Assembly: GCA_964550225.1 (NCBI GenBank)
Contig: CAZJXT010000038.1
Location: 1-5,281 of the forward strand
From: CAIXMG01 sp964550225
GTDB lineage: Bacteria; Patescibacteriota; Minisyncoccia; Phycocordibacterales; UBA1006
Direction: 5' to 3'
DNA length: 5,281 bases
In this document: piece by piece, positions 1 through 4,853 of the stretch
Layout: every line of letters starts with the position of its first letter
Numbering within the stretch: the stretch's first letter is position 1
Position numbers and translations under genes: made by a program
The notes under the pieces: model-generated
Told to the model about the DNA's origin: nothing
The model's database searches: none
Seen by the model: only the letters and a program-made list of their open reading frames with translations

Positions 1-334
1 GAACTACGGTATATCGTACTCCGATCAAGTCCTTCACACGTCCTCCTCGGATCATTACTACAGAGTGTTCTTGTAAGTTATGACCGATTCCTGGGATGTA
101 AGCAGTAACTTCCATTCCGTTTGTTAATCGAACTCGGGCAATTTTTCGTACCGCAGAGTTAGGTTTTTTAGGAGTAGTTGTAGTTACTTTGGTACACACC
201 CCTCGTTTAAATGGAGATGGGTATGCAGTTGGACGATTTTCAAGTGTGTTAAAACCACGTCGCAAAGCTACTGCTTTTGAACGGGTTACTACTTTTTTTC
301 GTCGATTTCGGACAAGTTGATTAACTGTTGGCAT
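1..334 (-). CDS. rpsL: 30S ribosomal protein S12, 3' end cut by window edge
   Basis: S12 sits at the 30S decoding centre and interface and governs translational accuracy. The visible 111 residues start MPTVNQLVR, the standard S12 start. They include KRGVCTKV (43-50), the accuracy-loop motif TTTPKKPNSA (52-61), RVRLTNG (67-73), GHNLQEHSV (84-92) and IRGGRVKDL (95-103). About 13 extra residues before KRGVCT make this the long S12 form also known in Bacillus, not the short E. coli form. One residue is odd: the nearly invariant KDLPGVRYH reads KDLIGVRYT (101-109), so the Pro next to the methylthiolated Asp is Ile. The last 25-30 residues lie outside the window. The gene has its own leader and lies behind a terminator, so it probably begins a new (str-type) transcription unit. 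No Shine-Dalgarno precedes the ATG; the 24 nt before it are AU-rich. Family identity is certain; the transcription-unit assignment is inferred. Confidence 0.98.
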   Translation of the reverse strand, partial: MPTVNQLVRNRRKKVVTRSKAVALRRGFNTLENRPTAYPSPFKRGVCTKVTTTTPKKPNSAVRKIARVRLTNGMEVTAYIPGIGHNLQEHSVVMIRGGRVKDLIGVRYTVV

Positions 335-358
335 GAGTAATTTTTAAATATTTATTAG

Positions 359-450
359 TGTGTAAAACAGATTTCCTTGATTCAACCTGGGAAATCTTCA
401 GGCCAGCTATGATTTTGGGCACCTATTTAAAGGGTATCCCTGTCTACACA
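359..450 (-). promoter_or_regulatory. Predicted structured 5' leader RNA of rpsL
   Basis: Read on the minus strand, this stretch can form three helices. P1 pairs 450-443 plus 441-442 with 359-369: TGTGTA with TACACA, then a G.U pair, then ACAG with CTGT, with one bulged U. P2 is GGG-a-UACC (440-433) with GGUGCCC (423-417), with one bulged A and a 9-nt loop. P3 is ATTTCC (395-390) with GGAAAT (376-371) around a 13-nt loop, and can extend to 8 bp by competing with the base of P1. G440 is shared between P1 and P2, and a CTGG/CCAG pairing is an alternative inside. P1 starts about 5 nt from the inferred transcript start, and the fold ends 24 nt before the rpsL ATG. It matches no RNA family that I can name. 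A role in autoregulation or ligand sensing is inference, and the pairing was done by eye. Confidence 0.45.
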
Positions 451-461
451 AAGACCACTAC

Positions 462-489
462 ACTGTACACTATTTTAAATTTTTTGCAA
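462..489 (-). promoter_or_regulatory. Possible sigma-70-type promoter for rpsL
   Basis: On the minus strand, TTGCAA (489-484, 4/6 to TTGACA) and TACAGT (467-462, 4/6 to TATAAT) are separated by 16 nt of A/T-rich sequence. Transcription would start near 454-456, just downstream of the preceding terminator and just before the P1 helix of the rpsL leader. TAAAAT at 477-472 is a better -10 by sequence but has no good -35 at the right distance. The match is moderate, and position is the main support. Confidence 0.35.
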
Positions 490-517
490 GTAAAAACCAT
501 CTGCATCCAGATGGTTT
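490..517 (-). terminator. Intrinsic terminator of the two-gene unknown unit
   Basis: On the minus strand, AAACCATCTG (517-508), loop GATG, and CAGATGGTTT (503-494) form a perfect 10-bp hairpin. It runs into a U5 tract that begins within the 3' arm. It starts 4 nt after the stop codon of the 93-aa gene and directly precedes the putative rpsL promoter. This marks the end of one transcript and supports separate transcription of rpsL. Confidence 0.8.
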
Positions 518-521
518 AACA

Positions 522-803
522 CTATTGCAAATCCGCTTTCAGATCAGCAATTTTTGAGACTTCCTCAAAATCCTTTTTAGCACTTTCTAATTTATTCATG
601 ATATCTGAACCTTGTTGCTGAGCTTCGTGCAATACTTGCTCTTTTACTAACTGCTTACTTGCAGTATTTTCAAACAAACCAAAGATGATTTTATCCTGAA
701 ACTCTTGAGGAAGTTCTGCAAAATGAGTTTCTAAAAATTGCATCATTTTTTCTTGATCTCCTGTCGCTAATAACTCGAGAAATTGATTATATGTTCCTGT
801 CAT
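522..803 (-). CDS. Small helical protein of unknown function (93 aa)
   Basis: I do not recognise this protein. It has no signal peptide, no membrane segment and no cysteines, and is probably soluble. Residues 5-30 (NQFLELL, then MMQFLETHFAELP) and 33-47 (EFQDKIIFGLFENTA) look like short amphipathic helices. Residues 48-93 are a highly charged, probably coiled-coil stretch rich in Glu, Lys and Gln (KEQVLHEAQQQ, KLESAKKDFEEVSKIADLKADLQ). The ATG lies 4 nt after the stop of the 354-aa gene (junction TAAATCTATG), and a terminator follows the TAG stop, so the two genes almost certainly share a transcript and may act together. It has normal start, stop and gene spacing, which favours a real gene over a chance ORF. 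A helical adaptor or partner of the 354-aa protein is only a guess. Confidence 0.8.
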   Translation of the reverse strand: MTGTYNQFLELLATGDQEKMMQFLETHFAELPQEFQDKIIFGLFENTASKQLVKEQVLHEAQQQGSDIMNKLESAKKDFEEVSKIADLKADLQ

Positions 804-807
804 AGAT

Positions 808-1872
808 TTAGTTTAATTCTTTATCATCGACCGCTCTGTCAAAAATATTATCCCATAATCGTGACCAGAGACCTTTTTTCTTAGGCTGTAATTGGTGTTG
901 TTGTTTTGTTTCTTGTTTAAACTTAGCGCGAAGATTGTCTTGTGTAAAACTATCAGCCACTTGAAAATTATTTTTTGATTTAAAATCATTCCACTGTGTT
1001 TCAATTTTTTGTTTTTCTGTTTTTACTTCTGAAAATCCTGGCTCTGGTTCTTTTTTCACTTGTTTTTCTTCGATGATTTCTTTTGCAAACACAGATCGTA
1101 CTTGTTCATTTTGACTTACTAATGCATGTAATGAATTAGCCATTCCTGATAAGCACTGATTCAATTCCTCAGAAATACGCTCCATCTCTTCTTTGTTGTC
1201 AGATAGCGTATGTGCTGTTTCTCGAGAAAATTTCCCCTTAGTTACGAAATCTCCCACTTTCTTGAAAAAACCATATTGTGATTTTACATATTTTTGAATA
1301 GCAATATCTCGATCATCTATATCTTCGATTGCTAATAATTCTGAAATTTTTGATTCCTCGATATCGTATTTTTCACACTGAGTACGTAAAGAATCTTCAA
1401 ATTGTTTTGCTTCACCAGATTTATATTCATTGAGTTTTGTTAATGATTCAAACATTGAACTAAATCGAGAAGGGTCTGAAATAACCACTTCTTGTAATTG
1501 TGTATGAATTACTTTTGCTGCCTTTTCTGCACCAACAAGATTAATAATCTTTTGAAATTCTGGAGAACTTTCTGCAAGATTTTCTACATATTTTCCAGTA
1601 ATTACTTTTTCTAGAGACTCTACCTGCTGCAATGCCTCATTATTATTAATACGATATTCTTCTAAAGCATCAATATCTGATTCATTAATCTGGCCCAATG
1701 CGAGACGTTCTGCAAGATCTGTTTTTCCATCACGAGAAAGAAATCCTGCAAGCATTGCTGATTCTTTCTGATTCTTTAAAATATCTGCCAAAATCTTTCC
1801 TTGATTTTTTTTGAGATCTGGATTATTTTGTACCTCAATATTTTTTTTAGCTTTTTTATAATTTTCTAACAT
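808..1872 (-). CDS. Charged, helix-rich protein of unknown function (354 aa)
   Basis: I recognise no family. The protein is predicted to be soluble, with no signal peptide or transmembrane helix and only two cysteines (166, 240). Residues 1-100 are helical and charged (KNQGKILADILKNQKESAMLAGFL; ALEEYRINNNEALQQVESLEKV). Residues 100-200 hold further helices separated by Pro/Gly turns, with an acidic run AIEDIDDRDIAIQKY (181-195). Residues 224-270 look like a coiled coil (KEEMERISEELNQ, then EEKQVKKEPEPG). A Gln/Lys-rich linker (316-333) leads to a short Trp-containing amphipathic segment, KKKGLWSRLWDNIF (331-344), that could bind a membrane or a partner. It starts at an ATG just after an AT-rich stretch, sits between the rplE terminator and the 93-aa gene, and ends 4 nt before that gene. 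It may be a lineage-specific protein of reduced bacteria; function is unknown. Confidence 0.85.
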   Translation of the reverse strand: MLENYKKAKKNIEVQNNPDLKKNQGKILADILKNQKESAMLAGFLSRDGKTDLAERLALGQINESDIDALEEYRINNNEALQQVESLEKVITGKYVENLAESSPEFQKIINLVGAEKAAKVIHTQLQEVVISDPSRFSSMFESLTKLNEYKSGEAKQFEDSLRTQCEKYDIEESKISELLAIEDIDDRDIAIQKYVKSQYGFFKKVGDFVTKGKFSRETAHTLSDNKEEMERISEELNQCLSGMANSLHALVSQNEQVRSVFAKEIIEEKQVKKEPEPGFSEVKTEKQKIETQWNDFKSKNNFQVADSFTQDNLRAKFKQETKQQHQLQPKKKGLWSRLWDNIFDRAVDDKELN

Positions 1873-1901
1873 ATTATATATATTATTCGAATAACTCTTT
1901 T

Positions 1902-1930
1902 ATTTTACGCTTTTACTTTTATTAAAGCAA
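1902..1930 (-). promoter_or_regulatory. Weak promoter candidate for the two unknown genes
   Basis: On the minus strand, TTGCTT (1930-1925, 3/6) and TAAAAT (1907-1902, 5/6) are separated by 17 nt. This would start transcription about 23 nt before the ATG of the 354-aa gene. The -35 overlaps the rplE terminator. The whole 1873-1928 gap is so A/T-rich that -10-like hexamers are expected by chance, so the call is tentative. Readthrough from rplE is the alternative. Confidence 0.25.
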
Positions 1931-1967
1931 ACAAAAAACCAGCCTTGCGGATGGTTTTTTGTTTGTT
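1921..1967 (-). terminator. Intrinsic terminator after rplE
   Basis: On the minus strand, a 13-bp perfect arm (1964-1952 with 1941-1929; sequence AAACAAAAAACCA) is extended by C-G, U.G and A-U pairs at the base. It is continued inside, past one U/C mismatch, by two C-G pairs closing a GCAA (GNRA-type) tetraloop. The core CCATCC-GCAA-GGCTGG is followed by TTTTTTGTTTGC, a classic hairpin plus U-tract with a matching upstream A-tract. The stem base overlaps the rplE stop codon. The tetraloop appears only in the minus-strand RNA, which agrees with the direction of the genes. Confidence 0.88.
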
Positions 1968-2547
1968 ACTTCCCTCGTTTTCGAGTTTTTCGTTTCTTGA
2001 ATTCGTCTTCCTTTTTCAATGGGAATCCGAGATATTCAAAGAATGCGAGTCCTTCGGCACGTGTTTTGGCAGTCGTTACAAGTGTAATCGCCATTCCAAA
2101 TACGTTTGAGATTTCTTCATCTGAAGTTTCAGGGAAAATGGTATGTTCACGAAGACCAATACTCATGTTTCCTAATTCTCCGGCTGAACTGCGAGTAATT
2201 CCTCGGAAGTCTTTAGTTCGAGGCAATGCCACGTTTACTAATTTTTCCAAGAAAGCCCACATGCGTTCTCCGCGAAGAGTCACCACAACACCTACAGGAT
2301 CACCCTGACGAATTTTAAATGATGCAATTGATTGTTTTGCTGCTTTTACTGATGGTTTTTGACCAGTAATCTTAGTAATACGATCAACAACAAAGTCGTT
2401 TTTATTTCGATCTCGTTTCATTCCTGAACCGGTACCTACTGAAACTACTACTTTTTGAATTCGTGGAGCTGCAAGTTTATTCGTATAACCGAATTGTGAT
2501 TTCAACACTTCAAATGATTGCGCTTGTTTTTGTTTCAATGTTTCCAT
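1966..2547 (-). CDS. rplE: 50S ribosomal protein L5
   Basis: L5 binds 5S rRNA and forms part of the central protuberance, contacting the 30S head and P-site tRNA. Family landmarks are in order: FGYTNKLAAPRIQKVVVSVGTG (19-40), ITGQKPSVKAAKQSIASFKIRQGDPVG (60-86), the VTLRGERMWAFLEKLVNVALPRTKDFRG block (89-116), GNMSIGLREHTIFPE (126-140) and ITLVTTAKT (154-162). At 193 aa it is about 14 residues longer than usual, because of a very basic tail (KKRKTRKRGK) after the normal LGFPLKK end. It starts 7 nt after rplX. It is the last gene of the cluster: a terminator follows at once, whereas in the usual spc operon S14 and S8 come next. Identity is certain; the tail's role is unknown and may be extra rRNA contact. 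Confidence 0.98.
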   Translation of the reverse strand: METLKQKQAQSFEVLKSQFGYTNKLAAPRIQKVVVSVGTGSGMKRDRNKNDFVVDRITKITGQKPSVKAAKQSIASFKIRQGDPVGVVVTLRGERMWAFLEKLVNVALPRTKDFRGITRSSAGELGNMSIGLREHTIFPETSDEEISNVFGMAITLVTTAKTRAEGLAFFEYLGFPLKKEDEFKKRKTRKRGK

Positions 2548-2554
2548 ACAGATA

Positions 2555-2767
2555 TTACGCTTTCTTCACGTTAGAAACGTGAATTGATTGTGCGATTTCA
2601 ATTATCTTGCCGACCCCATCAGATGTTTTAGCTTTCTGATGTTTTTTCTTAATGTTTACACCTTCAACCACAACGCGTGATTTTTTAGGCATTACTTTGG
2701 CAACGGTACCTTTTTTACCTTTATCAGATCCTGTAAGCACTACAACGGTATCTCCTTTTTTAATCAT
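2555..2767 (-). CDS. rplX: 50S ribosomal protein L24, short form
   Basis: L24 is an early 50S assembly protein near the exit tunnel. The 70-aa product has the KOW domain (MIKKGDTVVVLTGSDKGKKGTVAKV, 1-25), then VVVEGVNIKKKHQK (32-45) and IHVSNV (62-67). The ATG at 2767 is chosen because the KOW domain begins there and it lies 4 nt after the rplN stop. A longer in-frame start at 2845 would overlap rplN by 74 nt and adds no L24-like sequence. The protein ends at VSNVKKA, where E. coli L24 (about 104 aa) continues for another 35 or so residues. Only 7 nt remain before rplE, so no frameshifted remainder exists here. This looks like true shortening, not a broken gene. Confidence 0.96.
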   Translation of the reverse strand: MIKKGDTVVVLTGSDKGKKGTVAKVMPKKSRVVVEGVNIKKKHQKAKTSDGVGKIIEIAQSIHVSNVKKA

Positions 2768-2771
2768 ATAA

Positions 2772-3140
2772 TTACAATACCTCTGGGGCAAGTGATACAA
2801 TTTTCTGATAACCTCGTTCCCCGAGTTCTCGAGGAACTGGACCAAAGATACGACCTCCTTTTGGTTCTTGATCTTTTTCCAAGATCACCACAGCATTATC
2901 ATCGAATCGGATGTATGAACCATCTTTTCGTCGATATGCCATTTTTGTTCGAACAACTACAGCTTTGTGAACCCCTTTCTTCTTTACAGATTTTCGAGGT
3001 TCTGCTGATTTAATAGACAATACTACAATGTCACCAAGAGACGCATAACGTCGTTTTGATCCACCGAGTACCTTAAACACTCGTGCCTTTTTAGCACCTG
3101 TGTTATCAGCAATATTCACATTCGTTCCAACTTGAATCAT
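2772..3140 (-). CDS. rplN: 50S ribosomal protein L14
   Basis: L14 binds 23S rRNA at the subunit interface, pairing with L19 and contacting 16S helix 14; it is also the docking site of the silencing factor RsfS. The 122-aa length equals the classic bacterial length. Conserved blocks run from end to end: ADNTGAKKARVFKVLGGSKRRYASLGD (11-37), KKGVHKAVVVRTK (54-66), RRKDGSYIRFDDNAVVIL (70-87), RIFGPVPREL (97-106) and the terminal KIVSLAPEVL (113-122). Start and end are therefore secure. It begins 4 nt after rpsQ (junction TAAATCTATG) and ends 4 nt before rplX, so co-transcription and translational coupling are likely. Nothing in it looks unusual. Confidence 0.99.
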   Translation of the reverse strand: MIQVGTNVNIADNTGAKKARVFKVLGGSKRRYASLGDIVVLSIKSAEPRKSVKKKGVHKAVVVRTKMAYRRKDGSYIRFDDNAVVILEKDQEPKGGRIFGPVPRELGERGYQKIVSLAPEVL

Positions 3141-3144
3141 AGAT

Positions 3145-3399
3145 TTATTGTGAAATTACTTCAAAATGCTTGTCTTTTGAAAGTGGTCGACATTCGCGGA
3201 TGGTTACCGCATCACCTACTTTCACATCACTGTTTTCATTGTGCGCTTTATATTTTTTTGAGATCTTTACATATTTTCCATACTTTTGATCTTTTACATA
3301 GCGTTCAACTTTGACTACAACAGTTTTTTGCATTTTGTCCGATACGACAACACCTTGTAATGTCTTTTTATTCACTTGTACTGTTTCTGTTTTTTTCAT
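3145..3399 (-). CDS. rpsQ: 30S ribosomal protein S17
   Basis: S17 is a primary 16S rRNA-binding, OB-fold protein of the 30S body needed early in assembly. The 84-aa product shows KTLQGVVVSDKMQKTVVVKVER (12-33), YGKYVKISKKYKAHNE (40-55), VGDAVTIRECRPLSKDKHF (61-79) and a short end, and is normal in length. Its ATG is 3 nt beyond the rplP stop (TAATGTATG). An ATG overlapping the stop is in another frame and does not encode S17. In most bacteria rpmC (L29) lies between rplP and rpsQ, but here there is no room for it. The direct join is the main oddity of this gene's neighbourhood. Confidence 0.98.
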   Translation of the reverse strand: MKKTETVQVNKKTLQGVVVSDKMQKTVVVKVERYVKDQKYGKYVKISKKYKAHNENSDVKVGDAVTIRECRPLSKDKHFEVISQ

Positions 3400-3402
3400 A
3401 CA

Positions 3403-3828
3403 TTACATGTCGTTTCGGCTAATAATACGAACTTTGACAGGAAGTTTAGCACCTGCTTTTCGCAACGCTTCTCGCGCTACAGCTTCAGGAACTCCGTCAA
3501 CTTCGAACAAAATTCGACCTGGTTCAACTTCAAAGCAGTATCCTTGCAAGTCTCCTTTTCCTTTCCCCATTCCTACCTCTGCTGCTTTTGCAGTAATTGG
3601 TCGATCTGGAAAGATTCGGATCCAGTATTTTCCTGTTTTACCAAGAGTACGAGAAACTACTTTTCGAGCTGATTCAATTTGATTTGATTTTACACGAGCA
3701 CTTTCAAGAGCTCGAATCCCAAATGATCCAAACTGTAATGAAATCCCACGAGTTGCAACAACTTTCTTATTAGGATTTCGTCGATCAGTTTGCCATTTAC
3801 GATGTTTTACTTTTTTAGGAAATAACAT
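3403..3828 (-). CDS. rplP: 50S ribosomal protein L16
   Basis: L16 lies near the A-site tRNA and the peptidyl transferase centre and joins late in 50S assembly. The 141-aa product has MLFPKKVKHRK (1-11), FGSFGIRALE (33-42), the QIESARKVVSR helix (50-60), WIRIFPDRPIT (69-79), GMGKGKG (86-92), PGRILFEVDGV and the terminal AGAKLPVK region. It is about 5 residues longer than the E. coli protein, with extra residues around 13-28. E. coli Arg81, which is hydroxylated by RoxA/YcfD in the motif VRMGKGKG, aligns with Gly86 here (VGMGKGKG). It starts 5 nt after rpsC. Of its 15 arginine codons, 10 are CGA and 5 CGT. Identity is certain. Confidence 0.98.
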   Translation of the reverse strand: MLFPKKVKHRKWQTDRRNPNKKVVATRGISLQFGSFGIRALESARVKSNQIESARKVVSRTLGKTGKYWIRIFPDRPITAKAAEVGMGKGKGDLQGYCFEVEPGRILFEVDGVPEAVAREALRKAGAKLPVKVRIISRNDM

Positions 3829-3833
3829 ACGTA

Positions 3834-4505
3834 TTATTTAGTATTACCTTTGGTAACCAAAGTATCTCCCTTATAAATCCAAACCTTGATTCCAATTCCT
3901 CCGTACGCAAGACGAGCTGTTTCTGTTGCATAGTCAACATCTCCTCGCATGAATTGCAATGGAATTCCTCCCATTTTTAATTCTTCACGACGTGCCATAT
4001 CAGCACCTCCTAATCGTCCTGAGAGAACGATTTTGGCACCTTTTACACCACGCGCTTGCATTGCTTTTTCAAGAGTTTGCTTCATCACACGACGGAATGT
4101 CATGCGTTTTTCAAGCATCTCAGCGATTGAAAGCGCTACAATTTTTGCATTAGCATCAGGGTTGGTAATTTCAACAATATCAATTTTCAAGTCTGTAGGA
4201 ACCGTAATGTTTTTCTTTTTCATGAAAGAAGTAATGTCGTTGCGCAATTTTGTTGCACCTTCACCACTTCGTCCAATCAACATTCCTGGTCGTGAAGTTG
4301 AAATAATAATACGTGTTGATTTTTGATTACGTTCAAATTCAATATCAGCGATATAATTTGCACGCAATGTTTTTTCTAAATGTTCTCGAACCATTTGATC
4401 CGCTCGGAGCAATTCTCGATATTCTTTCCCCATTTTAAACCAGCGAGATTTCCAATCTCGAATCAACGGCAATCGATGTGCATATGGATGTACAATTTTT
4501 GACAT
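3834..4505 (-). CDS. rpsC: 30S ribosomal protein S3
   Basis: S3 is a 30S head protein at the mRNA entry channel. With S4 and S5 it helps unwind mRNA. The 223-aa product has the N-terminal VHPYAHRLPLIRDWKSRWF (5-23), a type II KH domain with GMLIGRSGEG (74-83), and a C-terminal domain with LSGRLGGADMARRE (161-174), MRGDVDYATETARLAYGGIGIKVWIYKG (186-213). The basic residues linked to helicase activity in E. coli (Arg131, Arg132, Lys135) are kept as Arg138, Arg139 and Lys142. Its start follows rplV by 18 nt, the widest gap in the cluster, with no Shine-Dalgarno. The tail after IYKG is short (about 10 residues), compared with the longer tail in E. coli. Identity is certain. Confidence 0.98.
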   Translation of the reverse strand: MSKIVHPYAHRLPLIRDWKSRWFKMGKEYRELLRADQMVREHLEKTLRANYIADIEFERNQKSTRIIISTSRPGMLIGRSGEGATKLRNDITSFMKKKNITVPTDLKIDIVEITNPDANAKIVALSIAEMLEKRMTFRRVMKQTLEKAMQARGVKGAKIVLSGRLGGADMARREELKMGGIPLQFMRGDVDYATETARLAYGGIGIKVWIYKGDTLVTKGNTK

Positions 4506-4523
4506 ATTTATTTGAGATTGAAA

Positions 4524-4850
4524 TTATTTAACCGCGAGTTCTACTTTGAGAATACTGGTTCGTTTATTAATACGAGATGCCATACCTCGTGATCGTGGAC
4601 GCATTCGTTTCAGGGTTGGCCCCTTAGTAACAGTTACGTTTTTGATAACAAGATGATCGACTTCGGTCTTGTGATTGTGTGAAGCGTTTGCAACTGCAGA
4701 TGCAATAAGTTTTGCAAATGGCAGAGCGGCTCGTTTCCCAAGAAATTGTAATTCAACAAGAGCTTGTGAAACTTTTTTTCCTCGAACAGCATCAGCTACA
4801 AGGCGAACCTTGCGAGGTGATTGTCGGTAATTTTTAAGTTCTGCTTTCAT
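4524..4850 (-). CDS. rplV: 50S ribosomal protein L22
   Basis: L22 is a 23S-binding protein whose long beta-hairpin lines the peptide exit tunnel at the constriction. The 108-aa product is normal in length. It shows SPRKVRLVADAVRGKKVSQAL (11-31), the helix AKLIASAVANASHNH (46-60), and the hairpin KGPTLKRMRPRSRGMASRINKRTS (76-99), with the KRMRPR tip close to the MKR site where macrolide-resistance deletions occur in E. coli. No such deletion is present. Its ATG is 3 nt after the rpsS TAG stop, typical of the cluster's tight spacing. Confidence 0.98.
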   Translation of the reverse strand: MKAELKNYRQSPRKVRLVADAVRGKKVSQALVELQFLGKRAALPFAKLIASAVANASHNHKTEVDHLVIKNVTVTKGPTLKRMRPRSRGMASRINKRTSILKVELAVK

Positions 4851-4853
4851 ATA

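Noticed and set aside
1..210. S12 insertion before KRGVCT as a novelty
   Set aside because: The long S12 form with a similar insertion is known in Bacillus and other groups.
375..390. tRNA-like GGTTGAATC motif in the rpsL leader
   Set aside because: The flanking bases do not form a 5-bp T-arm, and no acceptor or anticodon stem fits.
813..1004. Second minus-strand frame inside the 354-aa gene
   Set aside because: Fully contained in the longer gene, which has proper junctions with its neighbours.
1873..1878. Perfect TATAAT before the 354-aa gene
   Set aside because: It abuts the ATG, so transcription from it would start inside the coding region.
1997..2308. Open frame on the plus strand opposite rplE
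   Set aside because: Antisense shadow of a highly conserved gene, with no recognisable domain.
2768..2845. Longer in-frame start for rplX (96-aa form)
   Set aside because: The extra 26 residues overlap the end of rplN and look unlike L24; the KOW domain begins at the ATG at 2767.
3311..3682. Open frames on the plus strand opposite rplP and rpsQ
   Set aside because: Antisense shadows produced by the composition of the real genes.
3949..4326. Open frames on the plus strand opposite rpsC
   Set aside because: Mirrors of S3 coding sequence; no independent evidence.
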